Positions 1 through 6,287 of a stretch of 16,268 nucleotides of DNA are shown in pieces. Position 1 is the first letter of the stretch. Every line of letters begins with the position of its first letter. Made by a program: the position numbers and the translations under genes. The notes beneath the pieces are model-generated. The model made no database searches and was not told the origin of the DNA. It saw only the letters and a program-made list of their open reading frames with translations. The DNA is from Hyphomonadaceae bacterium (lineage in GTDB: Bacteria; Pseudomonadota; Alphaproteobacteria; Caulobacterales; Aquidulcibacteraceae): the NCBI GenBank assembly GCA_016791325.1, contig JAEUMU010000067.1, positions 1 through 16,268 of the forward strand, written 5' to 3'.

Positions 1-331
1 GGATTTCCGCCGCATCTTCCACGATGGCCGGGTTTTGCGCTGTAAGCTCGGCGAAACGCGCCAAATGCGTTTCCGCGCGCGCATGCGCTTCGGTTCGCGC
101 TGGGCCGCTAGCGCCTTCGCTTTCCGCCAGCGCGATCACAAAGTTCAGCGTCTCTTCGCGAATGGCCCGTGCGGTGGAGATGGTCTGCAGCGTGCGCGCG
201 TGCAATGTCAGCTCGGAAACCGCCACGCTGCTGAACGCCACGATGACCAGCGCCACAAGCAGCACGGCCCAAGCCAGGATGGCGTCGGCGCGAATGACGC
301 CGTCCTCGCTGCGGAGCAATCGCGTTGGCAT
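1..331 (-). CDS. Membrane-anchored sensor protein, probably histidine kinase, N-terminal part (cut by window edge)
   Basis: Only the first 110 codons are inside the window; the frame stays open to the left edge. It begins at ATG 331-329, preceded by an AAGGGA-type ribosome site about 9 nt upstream. Residues 17-38 form a strongly hydrophobic transmembrane helix. After it comes an Ala/Glu/Arg-rich helical stretch with ETLNFVIALAESEGA, which recalls the extracytoplasmic helical bundle of CHASE3-type sensors. The gene starts 15 bp after the stop of a stand-alone response regulator in the same direction, so the two look like one two-component operon. The histidine-kinase identity is inferred from this pairing and the architecture; the HisKA and ATPase parts lie outside the window. 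A methyl-accepting or GGDEF sensor remains possible. Confidence 0.6.
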   Translation of the reverse strand, partial: MPTRLLRSEDGVIRADAILAWAVLLVALVIVAFSSVAVSELTLHARTLQTISTARAIREETLNFVIALAESEGASGPARTEAHARAETHLARFAELTAQNPAIVEDAAEI

Positions 332-346
332 GCGCGGGCGTCCCTT

Positions 347-715
347 TCAGGCGCGCTCCAACCAAGCAACAATCGCGTCGGCGCGGGCCGGTTTGTGCAT
401 CACGTCGTAGCCCGCCAGCTTAGCCACTGCTGGCGCGCGGCCATGAAACGAACCCGAAAGAACCAGCACGCGCGCTTGCGGCGCCCGATTCACGAGTCGT
501 TGCGCCAATGTTACCCCGTCGCTTTCGGGGCCCAAGTGGAAATCCGTGATAATCCAGGCCAATTCGGCCCAGCGTCCGCCGAGCCCGGCCTCGATCTCGC
601 GCTCATCGGCGCCCAATACCACCTCCGCGCCCCAATCCGAAAGGATCAACGCCAGCGCCTCGCGCGAGAACACGTCGTCCTCGGCAACAACGATAAGGGG
701 TTTTGCGACCGTCAT
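347..715 (-). CDS. Stand-alone response regulator receiver-domain protein (CheY-like)
   Basis: This 122-aa protein is a single REC domain without an output domain. Visible landmarks are the acidic pocket EDD at 12-14, the phospho-acceptor D58 in IITDFHLG, the conserved Ser S87 in VLVLSGS and the conserved Lys in HKPA at K108. This is a complete receiver active site, so phosphorylation by a partner kinase is expected. It acts in the cytoplasm, probably through protein contacts or phosphotransfer. The next gene in the same direction is a membrane sensor fragment starting 15 bp downstream, the likely partner. The region upstream carries three copies of CGGCCTAG (minus-strand sense) that may control this operon. 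The ribosome site before ATG 715 is weak (GCGGA, very close). Confidence 0.88.
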   Translation of the reverse strand: MTVAKPLIVVAEDDVFSREALALILSDWGAEVVLGADEREIEAGLGGRWAELAWIITDFHLGPESDGVTLAQRLVNRAPQARVLVLSGSFHGRAPAVAKLAGYDVMHKPARADAIVAWLERA

Positions 716-767
716 TTCCGCAGCAAAGCATCAGGCCTCGGCCCTGCGCAGGCCACCCCGCCTGACG

Positions 768-840
768 GGCTAGGCCGTTCGGACTAAACTCAACGCCTAG
801 GCCGGAGACCGATCTGACACCGGTGACGGCTAGGCCGTCA
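768..840. promoter_or_regulatory. Three near-palindromic CTAGGCCG repeats between divergent genes
   Basis: The octamer CTAGGCCG occurs at 770-777, 797-804 and 830-837. The third copy sits in a perfect inverted repeat, GACGGC-TAG-GCCGTC (825-839); the first is an imperfect version of it, and the second shares only the core. Centre spacings are 27 and 33 bp. The repeats lie just upstream of the minus-strand response regulator and about 100 bp upstream of the plus-strand gene at 936. A repeated operator is the simplest reading; no factor can be named. Confidence 0.4.
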
Positions 841-935
841 TCTCTTCCTTCTGTGCAATATTCGCGTGCGCTTGTTTTTGTCATCTCTACGGCGAACGGA
901 GCTTCGCCTTGCGTCCGAATAGGCAGAGACAGTCC

Positions 936-1244
936 ATGTACGCGCTTCACGATAAAGACGAATTCGCCGCCTTCCGGCCTGAGGCCGAACCCGCCGATTA
1001 TTGCTCGCGCGAAGGTGCGGCGGTGCTGAAGGCCAAGATCGAGGCTTACTGGGCCGCGCGCGGCCAGCACGTCACCGTGTTGCTGCACAATGTCGGTTTC
1101 CATCCCGCCATCCGCGCCGCCCGCTTCGACGTGCGCAGCGATATGATCAACGGCATGCCGCGCACCGGCGCAGGCAAGCCGGCTGCGCCGACCGAGGAAG
1201 TGTTCATCGACGACTTCGACGAAGGCGACCTGATCATCGATTAG
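936..1244 (+). CDS. Small conserved-looking protein of unknown function
   Basis: This 102-aa soluble protein has no signal peptide or membrane segment, and I do not recognise the family. The start at ATG 936 is chosen because AGGCAGAG lies 7-14 nt upstream; an in-frame TTG at 909 would add nine residues with no better signal. Residues 1-70 look like a compact mixed alpha/beta fold (KAKIEAYWAARG, then HVTVLLHNVGFHPAIRAARF). The C-terminus is strikingly acidic (FIDDFDEGDLIID). Codon use matches the surrounding genes, which supports it being real. A strong terminator directly follows, so it is probably monocistronic. A hairpin (GGCGAA/TTCGCC, 891-908) lies in its leader. Confidence 0.75.
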   Translation: MYALHDKDEFAAFRPEAEPADYCSREGAAVLKAKIEAYWAARGQHVTVLLHNVGFHPAIRAARFDVRSDMINGMPRTGAGKPAAPTEEVFIDDFDEGDLIID

Positions 1245-1273
1245 GGTGAGGGCCCGCTCTGACGCTAGGCGAG

Positions 1274-1298
1274 GGGCGTGGCATTGCCACGCCCTTTG
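1274..1298 (+). terminator. Rho-independent terminator after the 102-aa gene
   Basis: A GC-rich stem, GGGCGTGGC (1274-1282) paired with GCCACGCCC (1286-1294), closes a tiny loop and is followed by TTTGT. It lies 30 bp after the stop of the 936-1244 gene and 30 bp before the thioesterase start, separating the two transcripts. The T-run is short, as is common in high-GC alphaproteobacteria. Confidence 0.75.
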
Positions 1299-1329
1299 TC
1301 ATTGGCGGTGACTGCGCTAAGCGAAGCGC

Positions 1330-1800
1330 ATGTCCGATGATGAACAAGCACCGCCGGAAGCAGATATTCCCCCTGGCTACGAAGCGCTCGATTGGCGCCG
1401 CGGGTTTGTCGGCCAGGTTGGCCCGCTCTATCGCCGCAGCGGCCCCGATGGCGCGAGCATGGGGTTTCGTGTCCTGCCCCATCACGCCAACGGCATGCTC
1501 AACGCCCATGGCGGCATGCTGATGACGTTCGCGGATCTGTCGTGGGGGCACGTCGTCGCGGTGGAGACCTCATCCTATTGGGTCACCGTGCGTTTGATGT
1601 GCGATTTCTTGTCGAGCGCGCGCGTCGGCGATTGGGTGGAAGGCGGGGGCGAACTGCTGTCGCGCGCGGATGATCTGTTCGTCGTGCGCGGACGGGTGTG
1701 GTGCGGCGAGCGCCTCTTAATGACCGGAACCGGTATATTTAAGCCAATTCAGCCGCGTGAGCCGCGGCCGGGCGAAAAGGCCTTCACGCCAAGAAGCTAG
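1330..1800 (+). CDS. PaaI-family hotdog-fold acyl-CoA thioesterase
   Basis: This 156-aa protein is the usual length for a PaaI/YbgC-type hotdog enzyme that hydrolyses acyl-CoA thioesters in the cytoplasm. The hallmark helix motif N-x-H-G-G is at 58-62 (NAHGG), followed by an acidic residue at D69 in MTFADLSWG, as in the 4HBT superfamily. The later strands fit the family (WVTVRLMCDFLSSARVGDWV, then LLMTGTGIFKPI). The substrate cannot be told from the sequence. It follows a terminator and so probably has its own promoter; the ribosome site before ATG 1330 is weak. Its stop codon overlaps the stop of the convergent sugar transferase: both use the CTAG at 1797-1800. A link to polysaccharide synthesis is not evident. 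Confidence 0.88.
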   Translation: MSDDEQAPPEADIPPGYEALDWRRGFVGQVGPLYRRSGPDGASMGFRVLPHHANGMLNAHGGMLMTFADLSWGHVVAVETSSYWVTVRLMCDFLSSARVGDWVEGGGELLSRADDLFVVRGRVWCGERLLMTGTGIFKPIQPREPRPGEKAFTPRS

Positions 1801-2552
1801 CAGGCGTCGCTTGTGCGCAGCACCGCCGGCAGTGTCATCACCAGGATCCAGATTTCGCCGAGCCACGACCATTCTTCGAGATACTCGCGGTCATAGTCGA
1901 TGCGCTTTTCGTAGCCTGTGCTGGAGCGCCCGTTCACTTGCCAAAGGCCGGTGATGCCCGGCTTCACCAGCAGATAGAAGCGCCGGTCCTTGCCGTAACG
2001 ATTGAGCTCCGCGCGCGTGATCGGGCGGGGGCCCACCACGCTCATATCGCCCATCAGCACGTTCCAGAATTGCGGCAGCTCATCGAGGCTGGTCTTGCGC
2101 AGGAACGCCCCGATCTTGGTGATGCGCGGATCGTTGCGCAGCTTCTGGCTGCTTTGCCATTCCTCAGCGGCTTGGGGATCGGTCAGCAGAATGTGCGCCA
2201 GGCGCGCTTCGCTATCGGTGGCCATGGTGCGGAATTTCAAGCACTGGAAGCGCGCGCCTTGGCGGCCGACGCGCGTGTGCTTGTAAAACACCGGCCCGCG
2301 ATCGGTGAGCTTGATGACCAAGGCGATGGTGAGGAAAGCGGGCAGGAAGAACAGCAGCGCGGAGACGCTGGCGATGATGTCGAACGCGCGCTTGGCGCGT
2401 CCGTTCGCTGCGCGAACTTTGCGGATCAGACGACGATCGGTGATGCGGTGCGCTACGCGCGATTCCGCAGCCCGAAACCGTTCGCCCGCATTCTGCCGGC
2501 TCCGAAACGGAAGCCGCACCGCGGACCCCGTCTCGATCATTTGGTTTGCCAT
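1797..2552 (-). CDS. Undecaprenyl-phosphate sugar phosphotransferase (ExoY/WcaJ C-terminal type)
   Basis: This 251-aa bacterial sugar transferase (PF02397 type) would transfer a sugar-1-phosphate from a nucleotide sugar to undecaprenyl phosphate, the first step of repeat-unit assembly. All landmarks are present: KRAFDIIAS (54-62) leading into a hydrophobic re-entrant helix (about 58-80), LKFRTM (105-110), the catalytic Asp-Glu pair D157-E158 in SLDELPQFWNVLMGD, SVVGPRP (171-177) and KPGITGLWQVNGRS (197-210). There is no N-terminal four-helix domain, so it is the short ExoY form. The start at ATG 2552 has only a weak ribosome site; an in-frame ATG four codons on is possible. It is divergent from the beta-barrel operon and is the only PGT here with a complete active site. 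The sugar cannot be deduced. Confidence 0.93.
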   Translation of the reverse strand: MANQMIETGSAVRLPFRSRQNAGERFRAAESRVAHRITDRRLIRKVRAANGRAKRAFDIIASVSALLFFLPAFLTIALVIKLTDRGPVFYKHTRVGRQGARFQCLKFRTMATDSEARLAHILLTDPQAAEEWQSSQKLRNDPRITKIGAFLRKTSLDELPQFWNVLMGDMSVVGPRPITRAELNRYGKDRRFYLLVKPGITGLWQVNGRSSTGYEKRIDYDREYLEEWSWLGEIWILVMTLPAVLRTSDAC

Positions 2553-2685
2553 GCGTCCGTTAACCCCCAGCCATTCCCTCCGCTAATGGCTTGATAACCT
2601 TTGGCATGCGTTCATGCTGCAATGCAATCATAGTCTCTCTTTAGGGGTGGCGCTGCGTTGGCTCCCTTGCGCGCTCGCCTCTGGG

Positions 2686-2702
2686 GATTAGTCTTACTAA
2701 TC
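2686..2702. promoter_or_regulatory. Inverted repeat GATTAGT-CTT-ACTAATC, candidate operator
   Basis: Perfect 7-bp arms flank a 3-bp centre in the 196-bp gap between the divergent sugar transferase (minus) and the membrane-protein/beta-barrel operon (plus). It is AT-rich against a GC-rich background and lies about 45 bp before the first plus-strand start. That position fits an operator or activator site for the EPS genes. No T-run follows, so it is not a terminator. Confidence 0.45.
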
Positions 2703-2748
2703 GGCCCGGCCTGAGTCGGCGGCACAAGAAGCAACGGAGTTTACGTGC

Positions 2749-2958
2749 GTGGGCGCACTGCGCCGCCCTCAACCCAGGGATGAACAGCGGGCTGTCCAGC
2801 CGCCTGCCGAACCCTTGAAATCATCGCGGGAACGTCTGGTTCCGCGCTGGATGATTGTCTCCGGTCTCCTTTTCTACTGCACTGTTTTTTGGATGTTAAT
2901 TTGGGCCGCCGGGGAGGCCGGCATCGGCATGGTGCGGCAGGCTTTCGCTGGTTTCTAG
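2749..2958 (+). CDS. Small single-pass inner-membrane protein of unknown function
   Basis: This 69-aa protein has a proline/arginine-rich cytoplasmic N-terminus (residues 1-33), one strong transmembrane helix (about 34-54, WMIVSGLLFYCTVFWMLIW) and a short tail ending in AGF. Positive charge before the helix predicts N-in topology. The start is GTG 2749, with ACGGAG at 2733-2738 about 10 nt upstream; no in-frame ATG exists before the helix. It is the first gene of the plus-strand run leading to the beta-barrel and chaperone-like genes. I do not recognise a family. Comparable tiny membrane proteins can be helpers of polysaccharide machinery, but that is inference. The non-random charge pattern and the ribosome site support it being real. 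Confidence 0.6.
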   Translation: MGALRRPQPRDEQRAVQPPAEPLKSSRERLVPRWMIVSGLLFYCTVFWMLIWAAGEAGIGMVRQAFAGF

Positions 2959-3143
2959 CAAAAGTTGTGAAGAGCCGCGCACGTGCGGGCTCCGTTAACG
3001 CTTCAACGGCAAATTCCACCCGTCACAGGGCGACAAGCGCTTGGCCGAGCGTAGGTGAGTGCGACAGCCCGCCGCAGTGGAGATTCGCGCCAATGGCGAA
3101 CAACCGGAACCCTTCGGGTGAGCAGGCGCACACTTTCCCGCCT

Positions 3144-3165
3144 CGCGCGCAACGCGTTGCGCGCG
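3144..3165. repeat. Perfect 22-bp palindrome upstream of the beta-barrel start
   Basis: The half-site CGCGCGCAACG (3144-3154) is followed directly by its exact reverse complement (3155-3165). No T-run follows. It sits between the 69-aa membrane-protein gene and the most likely beta-barrel starts (3213 or 3246), or inside the coding region if translation begins at 3093. It may be an mRNA hairpin or a protein-binding site. Confidence 0.4.
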
Positions 3166-3212
3166 GGTCTAACTCGGGCGCATTGTTTGATCGCCGCAAC
3201 GCGCGGGGGGAG

Positions 3213-4463
3213 ATGCGCGTCCCGGCCGGCCTAGGGGATCTCACTTTGCGCGTTCATCCCGCACTTTCGTTTTTCGCGGCGTCGCTGATCGCGGCGCTGC
3301 CCGTTCACGCCTTCGCGCAGGATATCGAGCGCAACGTCTCGGTGCGGGATCGCGCCCGCCCGGATTTTGATCCGCTCGGCCTGCGTTTTGGCGCGTTTCA
3401 ACTCGACGCCTCTGTCGATTTCTCAGCGACGCAAACGGACAACTTGTTCGCGACGGAAACCAATGAGCAGAGCGACCTGTTCTTCACTGTCGCCCCGCGC
3501 GCGCGTCTCGCCTCCACATGGAGCCGCCATGAGGTTGCGTTCGAGGCGGGCGGAGCCACGTCTTCGCACCAGGATTTCTCGAGCGAAGACGCAACGACCT
3601 CCTATGTCGGCGCGGAAGGCCGTCTCGACATCGGCCGTGACTCGCTCCTGCGCGTGGGCGCGCGGCACTCTCAAGAGATTGAGCCGCGCACCGATCCCGA
3701 TGCGTTGATCGCCAACGCGCCGGTCGAATTCACGCGCACCGCCTATTGGGGCGAAGCGCAACATACGTTCAACCGCTTGCGCCTGCGCGGGCGACTGGAA
3801 TCGGTCGAATACGATTACGATGATGTGGGGGCGCTCGATCAGGATTTCCGCGACGCCACCGATCACATTGCCAGTGTACGCGGCGATTTTGAGGTTGCTC
3901 CGCGCGTCGGCATCTTGCTGCAGGCCATCGCCGACGAGCGTGACTATCACAACGCGCCGACCCAGGGCTCCGAAGGGCGCACCTATCTCGCCGGCGTCAG
4001 CATCAATTTCACCGATCTCATGTATGGCGAGCTCAGCGTCGGCCAGTATGAGCGCGATTACAATTTCGGCCGCTCTTTCGATGGAGTGGCGGTGGCTGGC
4101 CATCTTGAATGGTACATCACCCAACTCACCACACTGAACTTCCACGCCAACAGGAGTGTGCAAGACGCCGGCGGCACCGTCGGCTCGCCCTATGTGCAAA
4201 CCGAATATAGCGCGCGCATCGATCACGAACTCCAACGCAATCTGATCCTCACCGCCGGCGTCGCCGCCGGGCAGCACGATTACGAGGTGCTCAACCGCAC
4301 TGACGATTACGTGCGCGCGGACACGGGCGTTGATTATCTGCTGAACCGCCGTGTCGTCCTATTCGGGCGCTACCGGTTCGACAGTCTCGAGTCCGATGGC
4401 GCCGATCGCTATCGTGACTTTGATGTCAACGCGTTCACGCTCGGCGTCCGCCTCCGGCTCTAG
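3213..4463 (+). CDS. Outer-membrane beta-barrel protein of an EPS locus (BBP2_2/EpsL-like)
   Basis: This protein is 416 aa from ATG 3213. An N-terminal Sec signal peptide ends in LPVHAFA-Q (cleavage about residue 35). The mature part is made of alternating polar/hydrophobic strands rich in Tyr, Asp and Arg, with short turns throughout and a C-terminal strand FTLGVRLRL, as in the putative beta-barrel porin 2 family found in EPS clusters. It likely forms an outer-membrane barrel helping polysaccharide pass or anchor; this role is inferred. The start is uncertain. ATG 3093 has the best-spaced ribosome site (GTGGAGA) but gives a very long charged leader. TTG 3246 has GGGGA 7 nt upstream and gives a textbook signal peptide. 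ATG 3213 lies between them, with a G-rich tract immediately before it. The 3' end overlaps the GrpE-like gene. Confidence 0.82.
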   Translation: MRVPAGLGDLTLRVHPALSFFAASLIAALPVHAFAQDIERNVSVRDRARPDFDPLGLRFGAFQLDASVDFSATQTDNLFATETNEQSDLFFTVAPRARLASTWSRHEVAFEAGGATSSHQDFSSEDATTSYVGAEGRLDIGRDSLLRVGARHSQEIEPRTDPDALIANAPVEFTRTAYWGEAQHTFNRLRLRGRLESVEYDYDDVGALDQDFRDATDHIASVRGDFEVAPRVGILLQAIADERDYHNAPTQGSEGRTYLAGVSINFTDLMYGELSVGQYERDYNFGRSFDGVAVAGHLEWYITQLTTLNFHANRSVQDAGGTVGSPYVQTEYSARIDHELQRNLILTAGVAAGQHDYEVLNRTDDYVRADTGVDYLLNRRVVLFGRYRFDSLESDGADRYRDFDVNAFTLGVRLRL

Positions 4464-4908
4464 CCGGGCGCGTACAGCCAAGAAGCAATCACCGCCCGCG
4501 AAGAAGCGGGCTGGGGCGAAGAAACCCAAGCCGACACGCGCGCCGCAGGCCGGGGCTATGGTCGAGGCCTTGGCGCAGGCTGCATGGGCCGAAGCCGACG
4601 CCGCGCTCGCGCGTGCGCTGGCTGATGCGGACGTACTCACCCGGCTGGTGAAAAAGAGCGGGCCCGCGGTGGAAGGCGCGCTGGCGATGCTGCGCCAATC
4701 CCTGGGGCAGGCGGCGCGCAAACGAGGGCTGACGCGCCTCGAGGAAGCGGGCGCACGCGCAGCATTCGACCCCAACCGCCATGTATTGATAAAGATCAGT
4801 TCCAAGCAACCCAAAGATGTGCGTATTGTAATACCGGGTGTCGTCCGGGGAGAGACCATCTTGGTCAAGGCGGAAGCTACGCCCGTGAGTCCGCGGCGAA
4901 AGCGATGA
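4423..4908 (+). CDS. GrpE-like protein (divergent nucleotide-exchange factor)
   Basis: This 161-aa protein starts at ATG 4423, inside the beta-barrel gene (41-bp overlap, other frame). Residues 1-45 are a disordered Lys/Arg/Ala/Pro tail; residues 46-100 are helical and Ala-rich, possibly coiled coil. Residues 102-155 resemble the GrpE C-terminal domain: GLTRLEEAG, then the signature FDPNRH (115-120; GrpE has FDPxxH), then a beta-rich end (IVIPGVVRGETILVKAEATPV) matching the GrpE pattern G-Y-x-x-x-x-R-x-L-R-P-A-x-V in position but not in all residues. Its stop overlaps the start of an Hsp70-like gene by ATGA, which strongly supports a cofactor role. GrpE proteins drive ADP release from Hsp70. 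It is shorter and more divergent than housekeeping GrpE, so exchange activity is not assured. A start at ATG 4558 would remove the basic tail. Confidence 0.66.
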   Translation: MSTRSRSASASGSSRARTAKKQSPPAKKRAGAKKPKPTRAPQAGAMVEALAQAAWAEADAALARALADADVLTRLVKKSGPAVEGALAMLRQSLGQAARKRGLTRLEEAGARAAFDPNRHVLIKISSKQPKDVRIVIPGVVRGETILVKAEATPVSPRRKR

Positions 4909-6287
4909 GCAGCGGTTGGGTGCTCTGCATCGATTTCGGCACCGCCTTCTCGAAGGCGGCGGCGGCGCCGCGCGCGTCGTGGGAGCGTTTCTCTCCGGCC
5001 TCCGTGCGCCCGCTAATGTTGGATCCCGCCGGCGCCGGCAATCCGTTCCTGCTCGATAGCGCCGTCTTCGTTGAAGCGCCGCATGTTCTGTTCGGCAGCG
5101 CGGCCATCGCCCGCGCAGACGCGCTGGCGCAGGAAAAGCGCGCTGCGTTGCGTTCCTTCAAGACATTGCTGAGCGCGGGCGATCTTGAGCGCGCGTTGGA
5201 AACCGTGCCGCCGGCGTCGATTGATCCGACGCGCAGTTTTGTTCTGCGTGATCTCATCGTGCTTTATCTCGCCTATTTGCAGGCGGCGATGGTGCGCGGC
5301 CTCGCCGCTGATCGCATGCTTTCTCAAGTCGACAGCTTCGAACGCCGCTACGCTGCGCCCGCGTGGCGCGGCGGTGATGGCGCACGCATGCATGGCGCGG
5401 TGGCCGGCCTGTTCGCCGAGGCTGAAACCGTGTGTCGCAATATTGGGCAGCGCTTGCTCGATCCCGCCGGCGTCGATCTGGAGGCGGCGCGAGAGGCCGT
5501 GCGCGCAGCCCGCGCCGCGCCGACTCCAATCCAGATCGGCCTCATTTTCGAAGCAACTGCGGCCGCCGCCTACACGGCCATCGGCCTTGGCAGCGCCGCC
5601 ACACACCTCGCCGTGCTCGACATGGGCGCCGGCACCACCGACATCACCGCCCTCGCGGGGCAAGCGGCCAAAGGCTATCACGAACTGCCGCAAGCGCGCG
5701 TCACGCTCAAACAAGCTGGCGATTTCATCGACAACATCATCGTCAATGTCGCGCTCGCCAAGAGCCGCGCCAAAACGCCCCAAGCGCAAACCGCGCTCTG
5801 GCGCATGCTCAAGAGCGAGATGCGCGATTTCAAGGAGGCGCTGTTCGCGTCGGGCCACGCCAGCTTTCGCTTCGACGGCCGCACGCTGAAAATCGCCTTG
5901 CGCGATCTGGAGCAGGATCGAGATTTCCGCGGCTTCGCTGGCACGCTGGGCGAAGCCTATCAGCACGCGATGAAGCTGCTCGCAGATGAAGCGCGCGCGG
6001 ATGGCGCTACGGAGCTTCAGTCTGTCGCCGTCGGCGGTGGGGCGGCCGCGCCCTTCATCCAAAATCTGATCAAGCGCACGAACAAGATCGGTAAGGTGAA
6101 GGTGATGGCGCGCCCAGCCACGCCGGATTGGGCGCACGCGGCGGAATTCGCCGGCAACCTTGCGCCTGTGTTTCCGCAATTGGCTATCGCCATCGGCGGG
6201 GCGCTGGCGCCGGAAGGCATGCTCGCCGCGCGCGGCTCTATTCCGGCCGCAAGCGCCCGAAGCGAAACCCTGCCGGCACGCGATTGA
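4905..6287 (+). CDS. Hsp70-like ATPase lacking the substrate-binding domain
   Basis: This 460-aa protein carries the actin/Hsp70 ATPase signatures in order: phosphate-1 LCIDFGTAFSK (7-17), connect-1-like EATAAAAYTAI (216-226), phosphate-2 VLDMGAGTTDI (237-247), the region matching DnaK GGxDFD as AGDFIDNIIV (271-280), a subdomain-IIB helix SEMRDFKEAL (304-313) and adenosine motif SVAVGGGAAAPF (373-384). The nucleotide-binding fold ends near 435, and only about 25 residues follow. The beta-sandwich and lid that bind clients in DnaK are therefore absent, as in YegD-type short Hsp70s. ATP binding looks intact. The start overlaps the GrpE-like stop (ATGA 4905-4908), so translation is probably coupled. 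Its 3' end overlaps the convergent ATPase gene by 50 bp. Its role may be a nucleotide-driven switch or assembly factor for the EPS machinery; this is inference. Confidence 0.85.
   Translation: MSSGWVLCIDFGTAFSKAAAAPRASWERFSPASVRPLMLDPAGAGNPFLLDSAVFVEAPHVLFGSAAIARADALAQEKRAALRSFKTLLSAGDLERALETVPPASIDPTRSFVLRDLIVLYLAYLQAAMVRGLAADRMLSQVDSFERRYAAPAWRGGDGARMHGAVAGLFAEAETVCRNIGQRLLDPAGVDLEAAREAVRAARAAPTPIQIGLIFEATAAAAYTAIGLGSAATHLAVLDMGAGTTDITALAGQAAKGYHELPQARVTLKQAGDFIDNIIVNVALAKSRAKTPQAQTALWRMLKSEMRDFKEALFASGHASFRFDGRTLKIALRDLEQDRDFRGFAGTLGEAYQHAMKLLADEARADGATELQSVAVGGGAAAPFIQNLIKRTNKIGKVKVMARPATPDWAHAAEFAGNLAPVFPQLAIAIGGALAPEGMLAARGSIPAASARSETLPARD

Noticed and set aside
108..365. Minus-strand open frame of 85 codons at the left edge
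   Set aside because: Wrong frame: the frame starting at ATG 331 gives a transmembrane helix and normal codon use, while this one gives an Arg/His-rich peptide and overlaps it fully.
35..787. Long plus-strand open frame (about 250 codons) across the two-component genes
   Set aside because: It lies antisense to the response regulator, whose receiver motifs are unmistakable. The translation is Arg/His/Gln-rich with no domain, typical of antisense frames in high-GC DNA.
3423..4277. Minus-strand open frame of 284 codons inside the barrel gene
   Set aside because: Antisense shadow of the beta-barrel gene, which has a signal peptide and regular strand pattern.
5013..6179. Minus-strand open frame of 388 codons inside the Hsp70-like gene
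   Set aside because: Antisense to a gene with several Hsp70 motifs; the predicted peptide has no recognisable domain.
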